The notes beneath the pieces were generated by a model. That model was not told where the DNA came from, searched no databases, and saw nothing but the letters and a program-made list of their open reading frames with translations. From Myxococcaceae bacterium (GTDB lineage Bacteria; Myxococcota; Myxococcia; Myxococcales; Myxococcaceae): a DNA stretch of 64,000 nucleotides. Where the stretch lies: assembly GCA_017881265.1 (NCBI GenBank), contig JADGRA010000066.1, positions 1-64,000 on the forward strand, in the 5' to 3' direction. A program made the translations under genes and the position numbers. Shown here piece by piece: positions 7,703-15,643 of this stretch (positions within the stretch are counted from its first letter, which is position 1; each line of letters starts with the position of its first letter).

Positions 7703-9154
7703 ATGCACACACTGGCCCTTCTCCTTCTGGTCGCAGCCCCCAATCTGGAGCCCGTCTATGGGGAGATTCACAAGCGCCACGGAGAAGCTGTCGAGCGGCT
7801 CCAGAAGTGGATTGCCCTTCCCTCCATCGCGGCTGAGGGCCTGAACACTGAGGAGGGCGTCCAGCGGATGATGGAGCTGCTGAAGGACGCCGGGTTCCAG
7901 CACGTGGAGCGAATCCCCACGGACGGAAAGCCGGGCGTCTTCGCGACGCTCGACGCCGGCGCCAAGAAGACCGTCGGCGTGTACTTCATGTACGACGTGA
8001 AGCAGTTTGACGCGAAGGAATGGACATCACCGCCGCTCGAGGCGCGTCTCGTCGACCGGCCGGACCTCGGGAAGGTTGTCGTCGGGCGAGGAGCCGTCAA
8101 CCAGAAGGGCCCCGAGGCCGCATTCCTGGCCGCCCTACACGCCATCCGCGGGGCGGGGCAGAAGTCTCCAGTCAACCTGGTCCTGGTTGCCGAGGGCGAA
8201 GAGGAGATTGGCTCACCCCACATCGGCCAGCTCGTGCGAAACCCGCGGGTGCTGGCGGCCCTCTCGAAGTCGGTGGGCGTCTTCATGCCCGGCGCCTCCC
8301 AAGGCATCGATGGCGAGGTGAGTGTCTCCCTGGGCGCCAAGGGGGTGGTGGAGCTCGAGCTGGTTTCCAGCGGAGAGAAGTGGGGCAAGGGGCCGAGCAA
8401 GGACATCCACTCCGGCAACCGCGCGCGGGTGGACAGCCCCCCGTTCCACCTGGTGCAGGCACTCACGACGCTAGTGACCGCGGAGGGCGACCCGGCCATC
8501 GACGGCTTCGCGGACAAGGCCCGTCCGGTGGCGGACGCGGAAGTGAAGCTGGTCGACACTGCGGCACGGCGGCAGAGCGAGGCCGCTGCCAAGAAGTCCC
8601 TGGGCGTCACGCAGTGGGCCCACGACGCCTCCTGGCGAGACGCCCTGTTGGCCCTGGTGTCACGGCCGACGGTGAACATCGAAGGCCTGGTGGGCGGCTA
8701 CACCGGGCCGGGCGGCAAGACCGTTCTGCCGCACCGCGCCGTGGCGAAGATGGACCTCCGGCTGGTTCCGGACATGACGTACGACGGGGCCGTGGCTGCG
8801 CTGAAGGCCCACCTGGCTCGCCGAGGCTTCGGGGACATCGAGGTCAACCTCAGTGGTGGATATGACCCCACCGAGACGTCCGCCGACGCGGCCCTTATTC
8901 GGGCGCAGGTAGCGACGTACAAAACCTACGGGATTGACGCTTCGTTGTGGCCACGAAACGCCGGCTCTTACCCGGGCTACGTCTTCACGGGCCCGCCCCT
9001 GAAGCTGGCTGCTGGCCATTTCGGCCTCGGGCACGGAAGCGGCGCCCACGGTCCTGATGAGTACTACCTGATTGAAAGCACCAACCCGAGACTGCGTGGC
9101 TTTGACGATGCGGTGAAGTCCTTCGTCGACTACCTCTGGGAACTCGCCCAGTAG
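7703..9154 (+). CDS. M20-fold peptidase-like protein with altered metal site
   Basis: A 483-residue protein with a short signal-like N-terminus (MHTLALLLLVAAP). It has the M20 dipeptidase layout: catalytic half ~20-200, lid/dimerisation domain ~205-370 and catalytic C-terminus. Conserved parts are WTSPPLEA, GRGAV-QKGP, AEGEEEIGS (Glu167/168) and the final AHGPDE (His449). However the metal ligand of HxD is Met96 (FMYD), the bridging Asp of the usual GRG-x-DDKG is Asn133, and the Asp of the usual -SD- turn is Pro196. Three of five zinc ligands are therefore missing, so ordinary di-zinc peptidase activity is doubtful. ATG 7703 is preferred over the long upstream extension, which has no domain. 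It is a single gene. Confidence 0.85.
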   Translation: MHTLALLLLVAAPNLEPVYGEIHKRHGEAVERLQKWIALPSIAAEGLNTEEGVQRMMELLKDAGFQHVERIPTDGKPGVFATLDAGAKKTVGVYFMYDVKQFDAKEWTSPPLEARLVDRPDLGKVVVGRGAVNQKGPEAAFLAALHAIRGAGQKSPVNLVLVAEGEEEIGSPHIGQLVRNPRVLAALSKSVGVFMPGASQGIDGEVSVSLGAKGVVELELVSSGEKWGKGPSKDIHSGNRARVDSPPFHLVQALTTLVTAEGDPAIDGFADKARPVADAEVKLVDTAARRQSEAAAKKSLGVTQWAHDASWRDALLALVSRPTVNIEGLVGGYTGPGGKTVLPHRAVAKMDLRLVPDMTYDGAVAALKAHLARRGFGDIEVNLSGGYDPTETSADAALIRAQVATYKTYGIDASLWPRNAGSYPGYVFTGPPLKLAAGHFGLGHGSGAHGPDEYYLIESTNPRLRGFDDAVKSFVDYLWELAQ

Positions 9155-9292
9155 CTCTAGCCAGGCCCCAGCGGGCGGGCGCCGCCGCGGGCCCCGGCCG
9201 CATGTGTCCCGCGACCGCGTCGCTCGTGGCCGGGCCCCGGCGCTTCTCCTCGCTGCGCTGCCGGCCCCTGGTTGGGGCGCGCCTCCCCAACG

Positions 9293-9682
9293 CTACTTCG
9301 CTTTCTGTCCGGACGAGCGCTTGCCAAGTTGCCGGATGTAGGCGACGAGGCTTTGCAGGTCGGCCTTGGAGAGCTTCGGAAAGCCCGGCATGGATTCCGA
9401 AAGCCCCTGGGCTTGGCCGCCCTTGGTGATGACGGATGTCAGGAAGTCGTCACTCCGCTTGTCCAGAATCCCCTTGGTGAAGTCCTGGGGCCCTGGGGTG
9501 ATGTAGGTCGCCTGTTCCCCGTCGCCCTTCCCCTCGGGCCCGTGACAGGTCGCGCAGTCGCGGTCGTAGACGGTTTGCCCGGCCGTGGGCGTCGCCTTCT
9601 GTGCGGCGCCGACGGACCCAGAGGAGGCGAGGAAGGCAACAGCGGCAGCAACGGGGCCGATTGAGACGCGAAACTGCGGCAT
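9293..9682 (-). CDS. monoheme c-type cytochrome, periplasmic
   Basis: A 129-residue protein with an N-terminal signal peptide (VAAAVAFLASSGSVGA, cleavage ~26) and one CATCH heme c motif at ~43-47. The distal Met ligand is likely in ESMPGFPKL. The layout is the small class I cytochrome c domain, an electron carrier in the periplasm. ATG 9682 follows a strong GGGAGGAGAC site. The C-terminal tail is Lys-rich (GKRSSGQKAK). It is divergent from the cNMP-binding reductase-like gene across ~130 bases and convergent with the M20-like gene. No oxidase gene is adjacent, so its partner is unknown. Confidence 0.9.
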   Translation of the reverse strand: MPQFRVSIGPVAAAVAFLASSGSVGAAQKATPTAGQTVYDRDCATCHGPEGKGDGEQATYITPGPQDFTKGILDKRSDDFLTSVITKGGQAQGLSESMPGFPKLSKADLQSLVAYIRQLGKRSSGQKAK

Positions 9683-9762
9683 GTCTCCTCCCTGTGAGGT
9701 GGGACCCCATGGCTTAGAGGCAGTCGGGGGCAGACTTCAAGCCGCCGGCCTCCCAAAACGAC

Positions 9763-9780
9763 TTGACGCTCGGACGAGCG
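9763..9780. promoter_or_regulatory. possible operator palindrome upstream of the cNMP-reductase gene
   Basis: The sequence CGCTCG-GA-CGAGCG at 9767-9780 is a 6-base inverted repeat around a 2-base spacer, overlapping a TTGAC hexamer. It sits in the divergent region between the cytochrome and the cNMP-binding reductase-like gene (start 9814). A regulator site is plausible, but the repeat is short and GC-rich DNA produces such palindromes by chance. Confidence 0.25.
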
Positions 9781-9813
9781 GGCCGCACCTCGAGGGTTTA
9801 GGATTGGCCTCGC

Positions 9814-11481
9814 ATGGCAGACGCTCAGGACATCGTTTCTCAGCGCAGAGACCAGATTTTACCCCGGCTGACCGAGGAGCAGATTGCCCGCCTCCTTCCG
9901 CTGGGCAAACGGCGGGCCGTCCGGCGGGGCGACATCCTCTTCGAGCAGGGCTCGACCGACTCCCAGTTCTACGTCGTCCTCCGCGGGGCGTTGGAGGTCG
10001 TCCGGCCGAATCTCGGACGGGAGGAGCTGGTGGTCGTTCACGTCCCTGGGGAATTCACCGGCGAGACCAACCTCCTCACCGGTCGCAGGACCTTGGTGAG
10101 CTGCCGGGCAATCGAGGACGGCGAGGCGCTGGAACTCCATCGGGACGTCCTCAGGACCGTGGTGCTCACGGATTCCGAGCTCAGCGACGTCTTCATGCGG
10201 GCGTTCATCCTGCGGCGCGTCGCGCTCCTCAACGCTGGGTTTGGCGACGTGGTGCTCATCGGCTCCCGGCACTCCGCGGACACGTTGCGACTCCGCGAGT
10301 TCCTCGAGCGCAACGCCCACCCGTTGACGTACGTCGATGTGGAGAAGGACGCGGACGTGCAGGTGCTCCTCGACAAGTTCGAGGTGAAACTCGAGGAGAT
10401 TCCGGTTTTCATCTGTCGCGGCGAGCTGGTTCTCCGCAACCCGAGCAATCAGGAGGTGGCCGAGTGCCTCGGGTTGAATTCCGACATCGACACGGCGGTC
10501 GTTCGCGATTTGCTGGTGGTGGGCGCGGGGCCCGCCGGTCTCGCCGCTGCCGTGTACGGGGCTTCGGAGGGCTTGGACGTGCTCGTGCTCGAGGGCTACG
10601 CCCCGGGTGGACAGGCAGCGTCGAGCTCGAAAATCGAGAACTACCTCGGCTTTCCGACCGGCATCTCGGGCCAGGCGCTGGCGGGGCGCGCCTTCACCCA
10701 GGCAGAGAAGTTCGGAGCCCACATCGCCGTCGCCCGTTCGGCGACGAAACTGCTGTGCGAACGCAAGCCCTACGCCGTCGAGCTGTCAAACGGTGAGACC
10801 GTCCGGGCCCGGGCCATCATCGTCGCCTCCGGGGCCAAATACCGGAAGCTGGAACTGGAGAACCTCTCGCGCTTCGAGGGTGCCGGCGTCTACTACTCGG
10901 CGACCCAGATGGAAGCCCAAGCTTGTGAGAACCAGGAGGTCATCGTCGTTGGGGGCGGAAACTCGGCAGGACAGGCGGCCGTGTTCCTTGCGCGCTCGAT
11001 GAAGCACGTTCACGTCCTGGTCCGGTCGGAGGGACTGGCGGCGACCATGTCCCGCTACCTGATTCGACGCATCGAAGAGACCCCCAACATCACGCTTCGA
11101 ACGCGGACCGCCATCATCGCGCTGGAGGGGGAGAAGCACCTCGAACGTGTGACTTGGAAAAACTCGTCGACGGGCCAGGTCGAGGTCCGGTCCATCCGGC
11201 ATGTCTTTCTCATGACGGGCGCTGTGCCTTCCACCGACTGGCTCGAAGGCTGCCTGGTGCTCGACGACAAGGGCTTCGTCAAGACGGGTAGCGACATCAC
11301 TCAGGAAGAACGTCAGGAAGCCCGCTGGATCCGCCCGCGACAGCCGCTGCTGCTCGAGACCAGCCTCCCGGGAGTGTTTGCCGTGGGGGACGTCCGGTCG
11401 AGCAGCGTCAAGCGCGTCGCTTCGGCCGTGGGTGAGGGCTCCATCTGTGTACAACTCGTCCACAAGGTGCTCGCCGAATGA
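9814..11481 (+). CDS. cNMP-binding / glutaredoxin-like / thioredoxin-reductase-like fusion
   Basis: A 555-residue three-part protein. Residues ~15-130 form a cyclic-nucleotide-binding (Crp-like) domain (GDILFEQGSTDSQFYVVLRG, then PGEFTGETNLLTG). Residues ~144-222 look like a thioredoxin/glutaredoxin fold (VLIGSRHSADTLRLREFL, EEIPVFICRGE) without a CxxC. Residues ~230-555 are a pyridine nucleotide-disulfide reductase of thioredoxin-reductase type (VVGAGPAGLAAA for FAD, VVGGGNSAGQAA for NADPH, GVFAVGDVR). Where thioredoxin reductase has its redox CATC, this protein reads SATQ (362-365), so it cannot reduce thioredoxin by the standard route. The architecture suggests a ligand-gated flavin NADPH enzyme. 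No signal peptide is seen, so it is cytoplasmic. Confidence 0.9.
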   Translation: MADAQDIVSQRRDQILPRLTEEQIARLLPLGKRRAVRRGDILFEQGSTDSQFYVVLRGALEVVRPNLGREELVVVHVPGEFTGETNLLTGRRTLVSCRAIEDGEALELHRDVLRTVVLTDSELSDVFMRAFILRRVALLNAGFGDVVLIGSRHSADTLRLREFLERNAHPLTYVDVEKDADVQVLLDKFEVKLEEIPVFICRGELVLRNPSNQEVAECLGLNSDIDTAVVRDLLVVGAGPAGLAAAVYGASEGLDVLVLEGYAPGGQAASSSKIENYLGFPTGISGQALAGRAFTQAEKFGAHIAVARSATKLLCERKPYAVELSNGETVRARAIIVASGAKYRKLELENLSRFEGAGVYYSATQMEAQACENQEVIVVGGGNSAGQAAVFLARSMKHVHVLVRSEGLAATMSRYLIRRIEETPNITLRTRTAIIALEGEKHLERVTWKNSSTGQVEVRSIRHVFLMTGAVPSTDWLEGCLVLDDKGFVKTGSDITQEERQEARWIRPRQPLLLETSLPGVFAVGDVRSSSVKRVASAVGEGSICVQLVHKVLAE

Positions 11482-11609
11482 CGCTCGGGCGGACGGCACT
11501 GTGAACGCGACTGGCTTGCAAGGGGCACTGCCCACTGTCCTGTCTCTCTCGTCCCCGGCGAGCTGTCGCCCCGGCGTCGAAGGCGACGGCGACGGCGCGC
11601 CGCTGGACG

Positions 11610-11639
11610 AACGCCGCGCCTGTAGCTGACGCGGCGTTT
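11610..11639. terminator. bidirectional stem-loop terminator
   Basis: AACGCCGCG and CGCGGCGTT form a perfect 9-base stem around an 11-12 base loop, followed by a short T run on the plus strand. It lies between two convergent genes (stops at 11481 and 11663), the expected place for a shared terminator. The T tract is short, so strength is uncertain. Confidence 0.55.
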
Positions 11640-11662
11640 CCGACCGGGCCGCGCGCGGGAGA

Positions 11663-12211
11663 CTAGGCGGGCTTCTTCGCAACCAACTCCGCGTCGATTT
11701 GGAGCTTCACCTCTTCGCCGACGAGCACGCCGCCCGTCTCGAGGGGTGCATTCCAAGCCAGCCCCCAGTCCTTTCGGTTCAGCTTGCCGTGGGCGGAGAC
11801 GCCCCGGACCACCCGTCCATAGGGGTCCTTCGTCGCGGCCGACAGGGAATCCACCGTCAGCATGACCGGGTGGGTGACGCCGTGCATGGTCAGGTCCCCC
11901 GTGACCTTGAACTCGTCACCGGCGCGCTCGATGCGTGTCGAGCGGAAGCTGAGCTTCGGGAACTTCGCCACGTCAAAGAAGTCCGGCGACTTGAGGTGCG
12001 CGTCGCGCTTCGGCTCTCCGGTCTCGATGGAAGCGGCGTCCACCTCCACCTGCACGCGAGAGCGCGACGGGTCGGCCTCCTCAAAAGCGATGGTACCCGT
12101 CACGGTCTTGAACTGCCCCCGGACGGTAGAAACCATGAGGTGCTTCACACTGAAATGGGCTGCGGTGTGGGCAGAGTCAATTTCCCACTCGGTGGTGGCG
12201 GCGGTCGGCAT
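11663..12211 (-). CDS. YceI family protein, cytoplasmic form
   Basis: A 182-residue lipocalin-like YceI domain: WEIDSAHTAAHFSVKHLMVSTVRG at the start (split conserved block), VDAASIETGEPKRDAHLKS, and the GDLTMHGVTHPV motif. YceI proteins bind polyisoprenoids or related hydrophobic ligands. No signal peptide is visible, which is common for the cytosolic forms. ATG 12211 has a GGAGAGGC site. It lies downstream of, and on the same strand as, the M28 peptidase, ~120 bases away, so cotranscription is possible. Confidence 0.9.
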   Translation of the reverse strand: MPTAATTEWEIDSAHTAAHFSVKHLMVSTVRGQFKTVTGTIAFEEADPSRSRVQVEVDAASIETGEPKRDAHLKSPDFFDVAKFPKLSFRSTRIERAGDEFKVTGDLTMHGVTHPVMLTVDSLSAATKDPYGRVVRGVSAHGKLNRKDWGLAWNAPLETGGVLVGEEVKLQIDAELVAKKPA

Positions 12212-12332
12212 GGGGCCTCTCCTTTACGGTGAGGACCTAATGTGCGGCGCGCACGTCCCGCCCGCCACTCCCCTTTGGGGATTAGACTTTTCCAGGCCTA
12301 GAACGATGAAGTTGCCCCCGGGGACGGAGGCG

Positions 12333-14066
12333 TCACCGGGCCGGCTCAGTGGCTGTTTCGGGAGCCGCCTTCTTCGGAGGCATCGGACTGGGGAGGGGCT
12401 TGCGGGGGAGGCGCTCTGGGCGAATGGCCGCCTGGTAGACGAAGGCCGCCAGAATGGCGGACGCCTGCATGAGGTCTGCCGCTTGTAGATGGTCGTAGGT
12501 GTCGAGGTTGGAGTGGTGGGTACGCGTCGTGTAGTCGAGCGGGTCCTGGATGAACTGGAACCCGGGGAGCCCGACGCCGTCGAAGGACTCGTGGTCGGTG
12601 CCCCCCGTGTTCCGGATGGTGATGGTGTTCGCGCCCTGGTCCCGGAACGGGGCGAGCCACTGCTCGAAGATGGGCCGGACCATGTCATTGCCCTGTAGGT
12701 AGATGCCCCGAATCTTGCCGGTGCCATTGTCGAGGTTGAAGTACGCCGCCAGCTTGGCGTGCTCGGGCTTCAGCGCCATCGACACCGGGTCTCCGAAGTG
12801 CGCTTTCACGTAGCCAATCGAACCCAGGAGGCCCTGCTCCTCGCCGCTCCACAGCGCGAGACGCACGGTGCGGTCCATGGGGAGCTTGAGGGCCTTCAGG
12901 ATGCGGAAGGCCTCGAGCACGACGGCCGAACCGGCCGCATTGTCCGTCGCTCCGGTCGCCGCGTGCCAGGAGTCGAAGTGCGCTCCCAGCATGACGACTT
13001 CGTCCTGCTTCTTGCCACCGGGAATCTCGGCGACGACGTTGAAGCCGTCCGGATTGTCATCGTACGTCCGGACTTGAAGGTCGAGTTCCACCTTCACCGG
13101 CAGCTTCTTCTCGACGAGGCGCACCATCCGGTCGTACGGCTCCGGCGCGAGGACGATGACCGGGGGCGGCAGGCCCAGCTTCGGGTCCCTCCCGTTCACG
13201 CTCTCCACGAAGACCAGGCCCCCCTCGCCGCGGCGGTCGGTCATGAGGGTGGCGACCGCGCCCTCGGTGCGCAGAAACGCCCAGAGTGCATCGTAGGCGT
13301 GGCTTCGCCGCTCGAAGTAATCCTCGGCCACGGGGAGCGGGAGCGTGCTGAGGTACTCCCGTGCCTTCGCGGGGTCCCCTGGTAGCTTGGTGAGCGGCCA
13401 CTCCACCGGCGGTTCCGCCACGGGCTCCGGAGCGGCCACCAGCGCGGCCAGCTTCGCATCGTCGTAGCGCGAGCTCTGCGCCTCCTTGGGAAGTTCGAGG
13501 TCTCTGGCCTTCTCGAGCAGCACCACCTTGCCCCGAAGTTTCCCCTTGTGCTCCTCGATGAATTTGCGGATGTGCGCCTGAACCTTGTTGAGGTCCGACA
13601 TCTCGCTCCGTTCGCTGGGTTGAAACAGCGGCGCGAGCACCACCTCCGCCGTCACCGGCCCGTCCGTCCCGCCCGACCAGGCCTTGGGGACCGCCTGGAG
13701 CGGCACGTACACGGGGGTCACCATGCTCAGGGCGAAGCGCGACATGGACCATCCGCGCCCAAACGTCCCCCACTTCTCAAGATGGGGATTCGCCGCACCC
13801 CAACCCTGAAGCGTCTTAATCGCCCAGTCCTGCGCCGAACGCAGCCCGGGCGAGCCCGTCAGGCGGGGGCCGTTGGCGTCGGTCAGCCAGAACAGGTGGT
13901 CCATGACTTTGGAGCCGGCGAAAGCTTCCGACTTGATGCGGTGGATGGTGGCCAGGTCGACGCGCTCCTCGGCTGAGGCCGAAAGCGATGTGAGCAGGAC
14001 GGCGACTGGGATGCTGAGCAAGCGGGTGGCCACCGTGTGTCGGAAACTTCGGGCTGCGCTGTCCAT
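12333..14066 (-). CDS. M28 family zinc aminopeptidase, exported
   Basis: A 577-residue protein with a signal peptide (LLSIPVAVLLTSLSASA, cleavage ~32). An N-terminal and PA-like insert region (~60-330) is followed by the M28 catalytic domain. Metal and catalytic motifs are visible: GAHFDSWH (first His/Asp), ATGATDNAAGSA (bridging Asp), WSGEEQGLLGS (catalytic Glu and metal Glu), FNLDNGTG and the last His in YTTRTHHSNLDTYDH. It is predicted to be a secreted or periplasmic aminopeptidase or carboxypeptidase Q-like enzyme. The C-terminus is Pro/Lys-rich (KPLPSPMPPKKAAPETA). ATG 14066 follows an AAGGAGG site. The frame-disrupted ankyrin gene lies just upstream. Confidence 0.92.
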   Translation of the reverse strand: MDSAARSFRHTVATRLLSIPVAVLLTSLSASAEERVDLATIHRIKSEAFAGSKVMDHLFWLTDANGPRLTGSPGLRSAQDWAIKTLQGWGAANPHLEKWGTFGRGWSMSRFALSMVTPVYVPLQAVPKAWSGGTDGPVTAEVVLAPLFQPSERSEMSDLNKVQAHIRKFIEEHKGKLRGKVVLLEKARDLELPKEAQSSRYDDAKLAALVAAPEPVAEPPVEWPLTKLPGDPAKAREYLSTLPLPVAEDYFERRSHAYDALWAFLRTEGAVATLMTDRRGEGGLVFVESVNGRDPKLGLPPPVIVLAPEPYDRMVRLVEKKLPVKVELDLQVRTYDDNPDGFNVVAEIPGGKKQDEVVMLGAHFDSWHAATGATDNAAGSAVVLEAFRILKALKLPMDRTVRLALWSGEEQGLLGSIGYVKAHFGDPVSMALKPEHAKLAAYFNLDNGTGKIRGIYLQGNDMVRPIFEQWLAPFRDQGANTITIRNTGGTDHESFDGVGLPGFQFIQDPLDYTTRTHHSNLDTYDHLQAADLMQASAILAAFVYQAAIRPERLPRKPLPSPMPPKKAAPETATEPAR

Positions 14067-14144
14067 GAGCCTCCTTGTGGGGGACGCGAAACGACCACGG
14101 GCCTTCGGGCTGCGTCAAGCGCATCGGACCGCAATTGCCCCTGC

Positions 14145-14807
14145 TCAGCGCGGGCGACCAGCGGGCTGGATGCGCAGGCGTGCGGCCAGCTGCGGATGGC
14201 CGTTCTCCTCGGCGTAGCGTGCGGCGTCCTTCCCGTTGTCGTCGGCGACCAGGGGCGAAGCTCCGGCGTCGAGCAGGGCCGTCACGAGCGCCTCGTCGCC
14301 GTGCTGTGCTGCGGTGCAGCGCGGTGTAGCCCCCCTTCTGACGGGCGTCGGGGTCGGCACCCTGGGAGAGCAGGAAGGCGCAGATGTCCGCCCGGGGAGC
14401 GGCCGCCGCAGCGTGGAGGGGCCGGTTCTGAGGCGCATTGCGAGACTGCGCCTGCATGTCGGCCCCCTGCTGGACCAGCCACTGCGCGCAGACGAGGTGC
14501 CCGAAGAAGCAGGCGAGGTGGAGCGACGTCACCCATCGGCCGACCACTCGCGCAGGCTTGCCGGGGCCTGCTGCAGGGCCCGCTCGAGCGCCGGAAGCAT
14601 TCCCATCGCCGCCGCCTCGAAGGTGTCCAGGGCAGGCACGGCGGCAAGAAGCTCCTCCAGCACGCCCTGTTGACCCATGTACTTGGCGTACAGGACCGGG
14701 GTGGCGCCGTCCGGACTTCGCGCGAGGAGGGCGTCCGGTCGCTCCGCGAGCAGTGCACGAACGCGTTGCCGGTCTCCACCCTGGATGGCCGGGAAGAATT
14801 CCTGCAT
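14145..14807 (-). pseudogene. ankyrin-repeat protein with two frame breaks
   Basis: From ATG 14807 (AAGGAGAGG site) the frame gives ankyrin text (MQEFFPAIQGGDRQRVRALL, VLYAKYMGQQGVLEELL) and stops at 14529 just after REWSADG. The next frame continues with TSLHLACFFGHLVCAQWLV and a third with AAQHGDEALVTALLDAGASP, ending RIQPAGRPR at 14145. Adding one G at GGGTGACG (about 14530) and repairing ~14320 restores a single ~220-residue protein of about five ankyrin repeats. The repeats bind protein partners, and no catalytic domain is present. Both breaks lie in G/C-rich context, so sequencing error is as likely as decay. It sits upstream of the M28 gene on the same strand. Confidence 0.75.
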
Positions 14808-15007
14808 GGCGCCTCTCCTTGACACGGCAGCTGGCGAGTCACACCCGCGCGAGTTCCAAGCTTCACTACCCATCGGTGGGCGTTTTACGACGCTGCGGCG
14901 GCGCGCGCATGTCTTCCCAACGCAGCCTCGACGCGGCGCGCCAGGAAAAGACGGGGCCTGCCTTGTCGAGCAGAGGCTTTGACGGCAGGCGACAGGGGAA
15001 GCTGTGC

Positions 15008-15592
15008 ATGCTCGCCCGAATGCACCTCTCCGCAAACGCTTTCCCCCGGGCCCTCGCACTCGTGGCACTGGCGAGCTGCGCCAGCGCCAGCAGCACCGTC
15101 TCGACACCCGTCGAGACACTTCCCCCACGGCCGGAGGACGTGGCTTCCATCGACGGGATGATGAAGGCCTTCTATGAGGTGGTGAATGTCTCGCCGGACG
15201 CTCCACGCCAGTGGTCTCGCGACCGCACGCTGTACGCCCCGTGGATTCGCTTCGTCGCCATCGGACGCCCCTCGGCCGGACGGCCCACCATCGAGGTGTT
15301 GACCCATCAGGAGCTGGTGGAAGCCACCGAACCACTTGTCCGTGAAGGCTTCAGCGAGCGAGAGATTTTCCGCGCCACCAAGCGCTACGGTAACCTGGTG
15401 CACGTCGACTCGACGTACGAGTCGCTGGTTGGGAAGGCGAAGCCCGTGCCCTCGCGCGGCGTGAACAGCATCGAGATGTATTTCGACGGCCAGCGCTGGT
15501 GGATGGCGAGCGTGATTTGGCAAACCGAGGACGCTGAGCATCTCATCCCGAAGGAGTACCTCCCACCGGCCGAGGGCGCCTCGCATCCTTGA
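15008..15592 (+). CDS. lipoprotein with NTF2/SnoaL-like domain
   Basis: A 194-residue protein. The N-terminus has a lipobox (ALALVALASC, Cys ~23), predicting a lipid-anchored envelope protein. The remainder (SIDGMMKAFYEVVN, then YAPWIRFVAIGR, EVLTHQELVEAT, GVNSIEMYFDGQRWWM) has the strand/helix pattern of an NTF2-like cone fold, as in SnoaL-like proteins of unknown function. ATG 15008 is chosen; ATG 15020 is an alternative that shortens the signal peptide. It is a single gene convergent with emrB. No catalytic role can be assigned. Confidence 0.7.
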   Translation: MLARMHLSANAFPRALALVALASCASASSTVSTPVETLPPRPEDVASIDGMMKAFYEVVNVSPDAPRQWSRDRTLYAPWIRFVAIGRPSAGRPTIEVLTHQELVEATEPLVREGFSEREIFRATKRYGNLVHVDSTYESLVGKAKPVPSRGVNSIEMYFDGQRWWMASVIWQTEDAEHLIPKEYLPPAEGASHP

Positions 15593-15643
15593 GGCGGCCC
15601 TGGGGCACACGGCCCGCGCTTGCAGGACGCGACGCTTCCGTCC

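Noticed and set aside
9155-9292. GC-rich inverted-looking sequence between convergent genes as a terminator
   Set aside because: The arms GGGCCCCGG and GGCCGGGCCCC do not pair well in register and no T tract follows on either strand.
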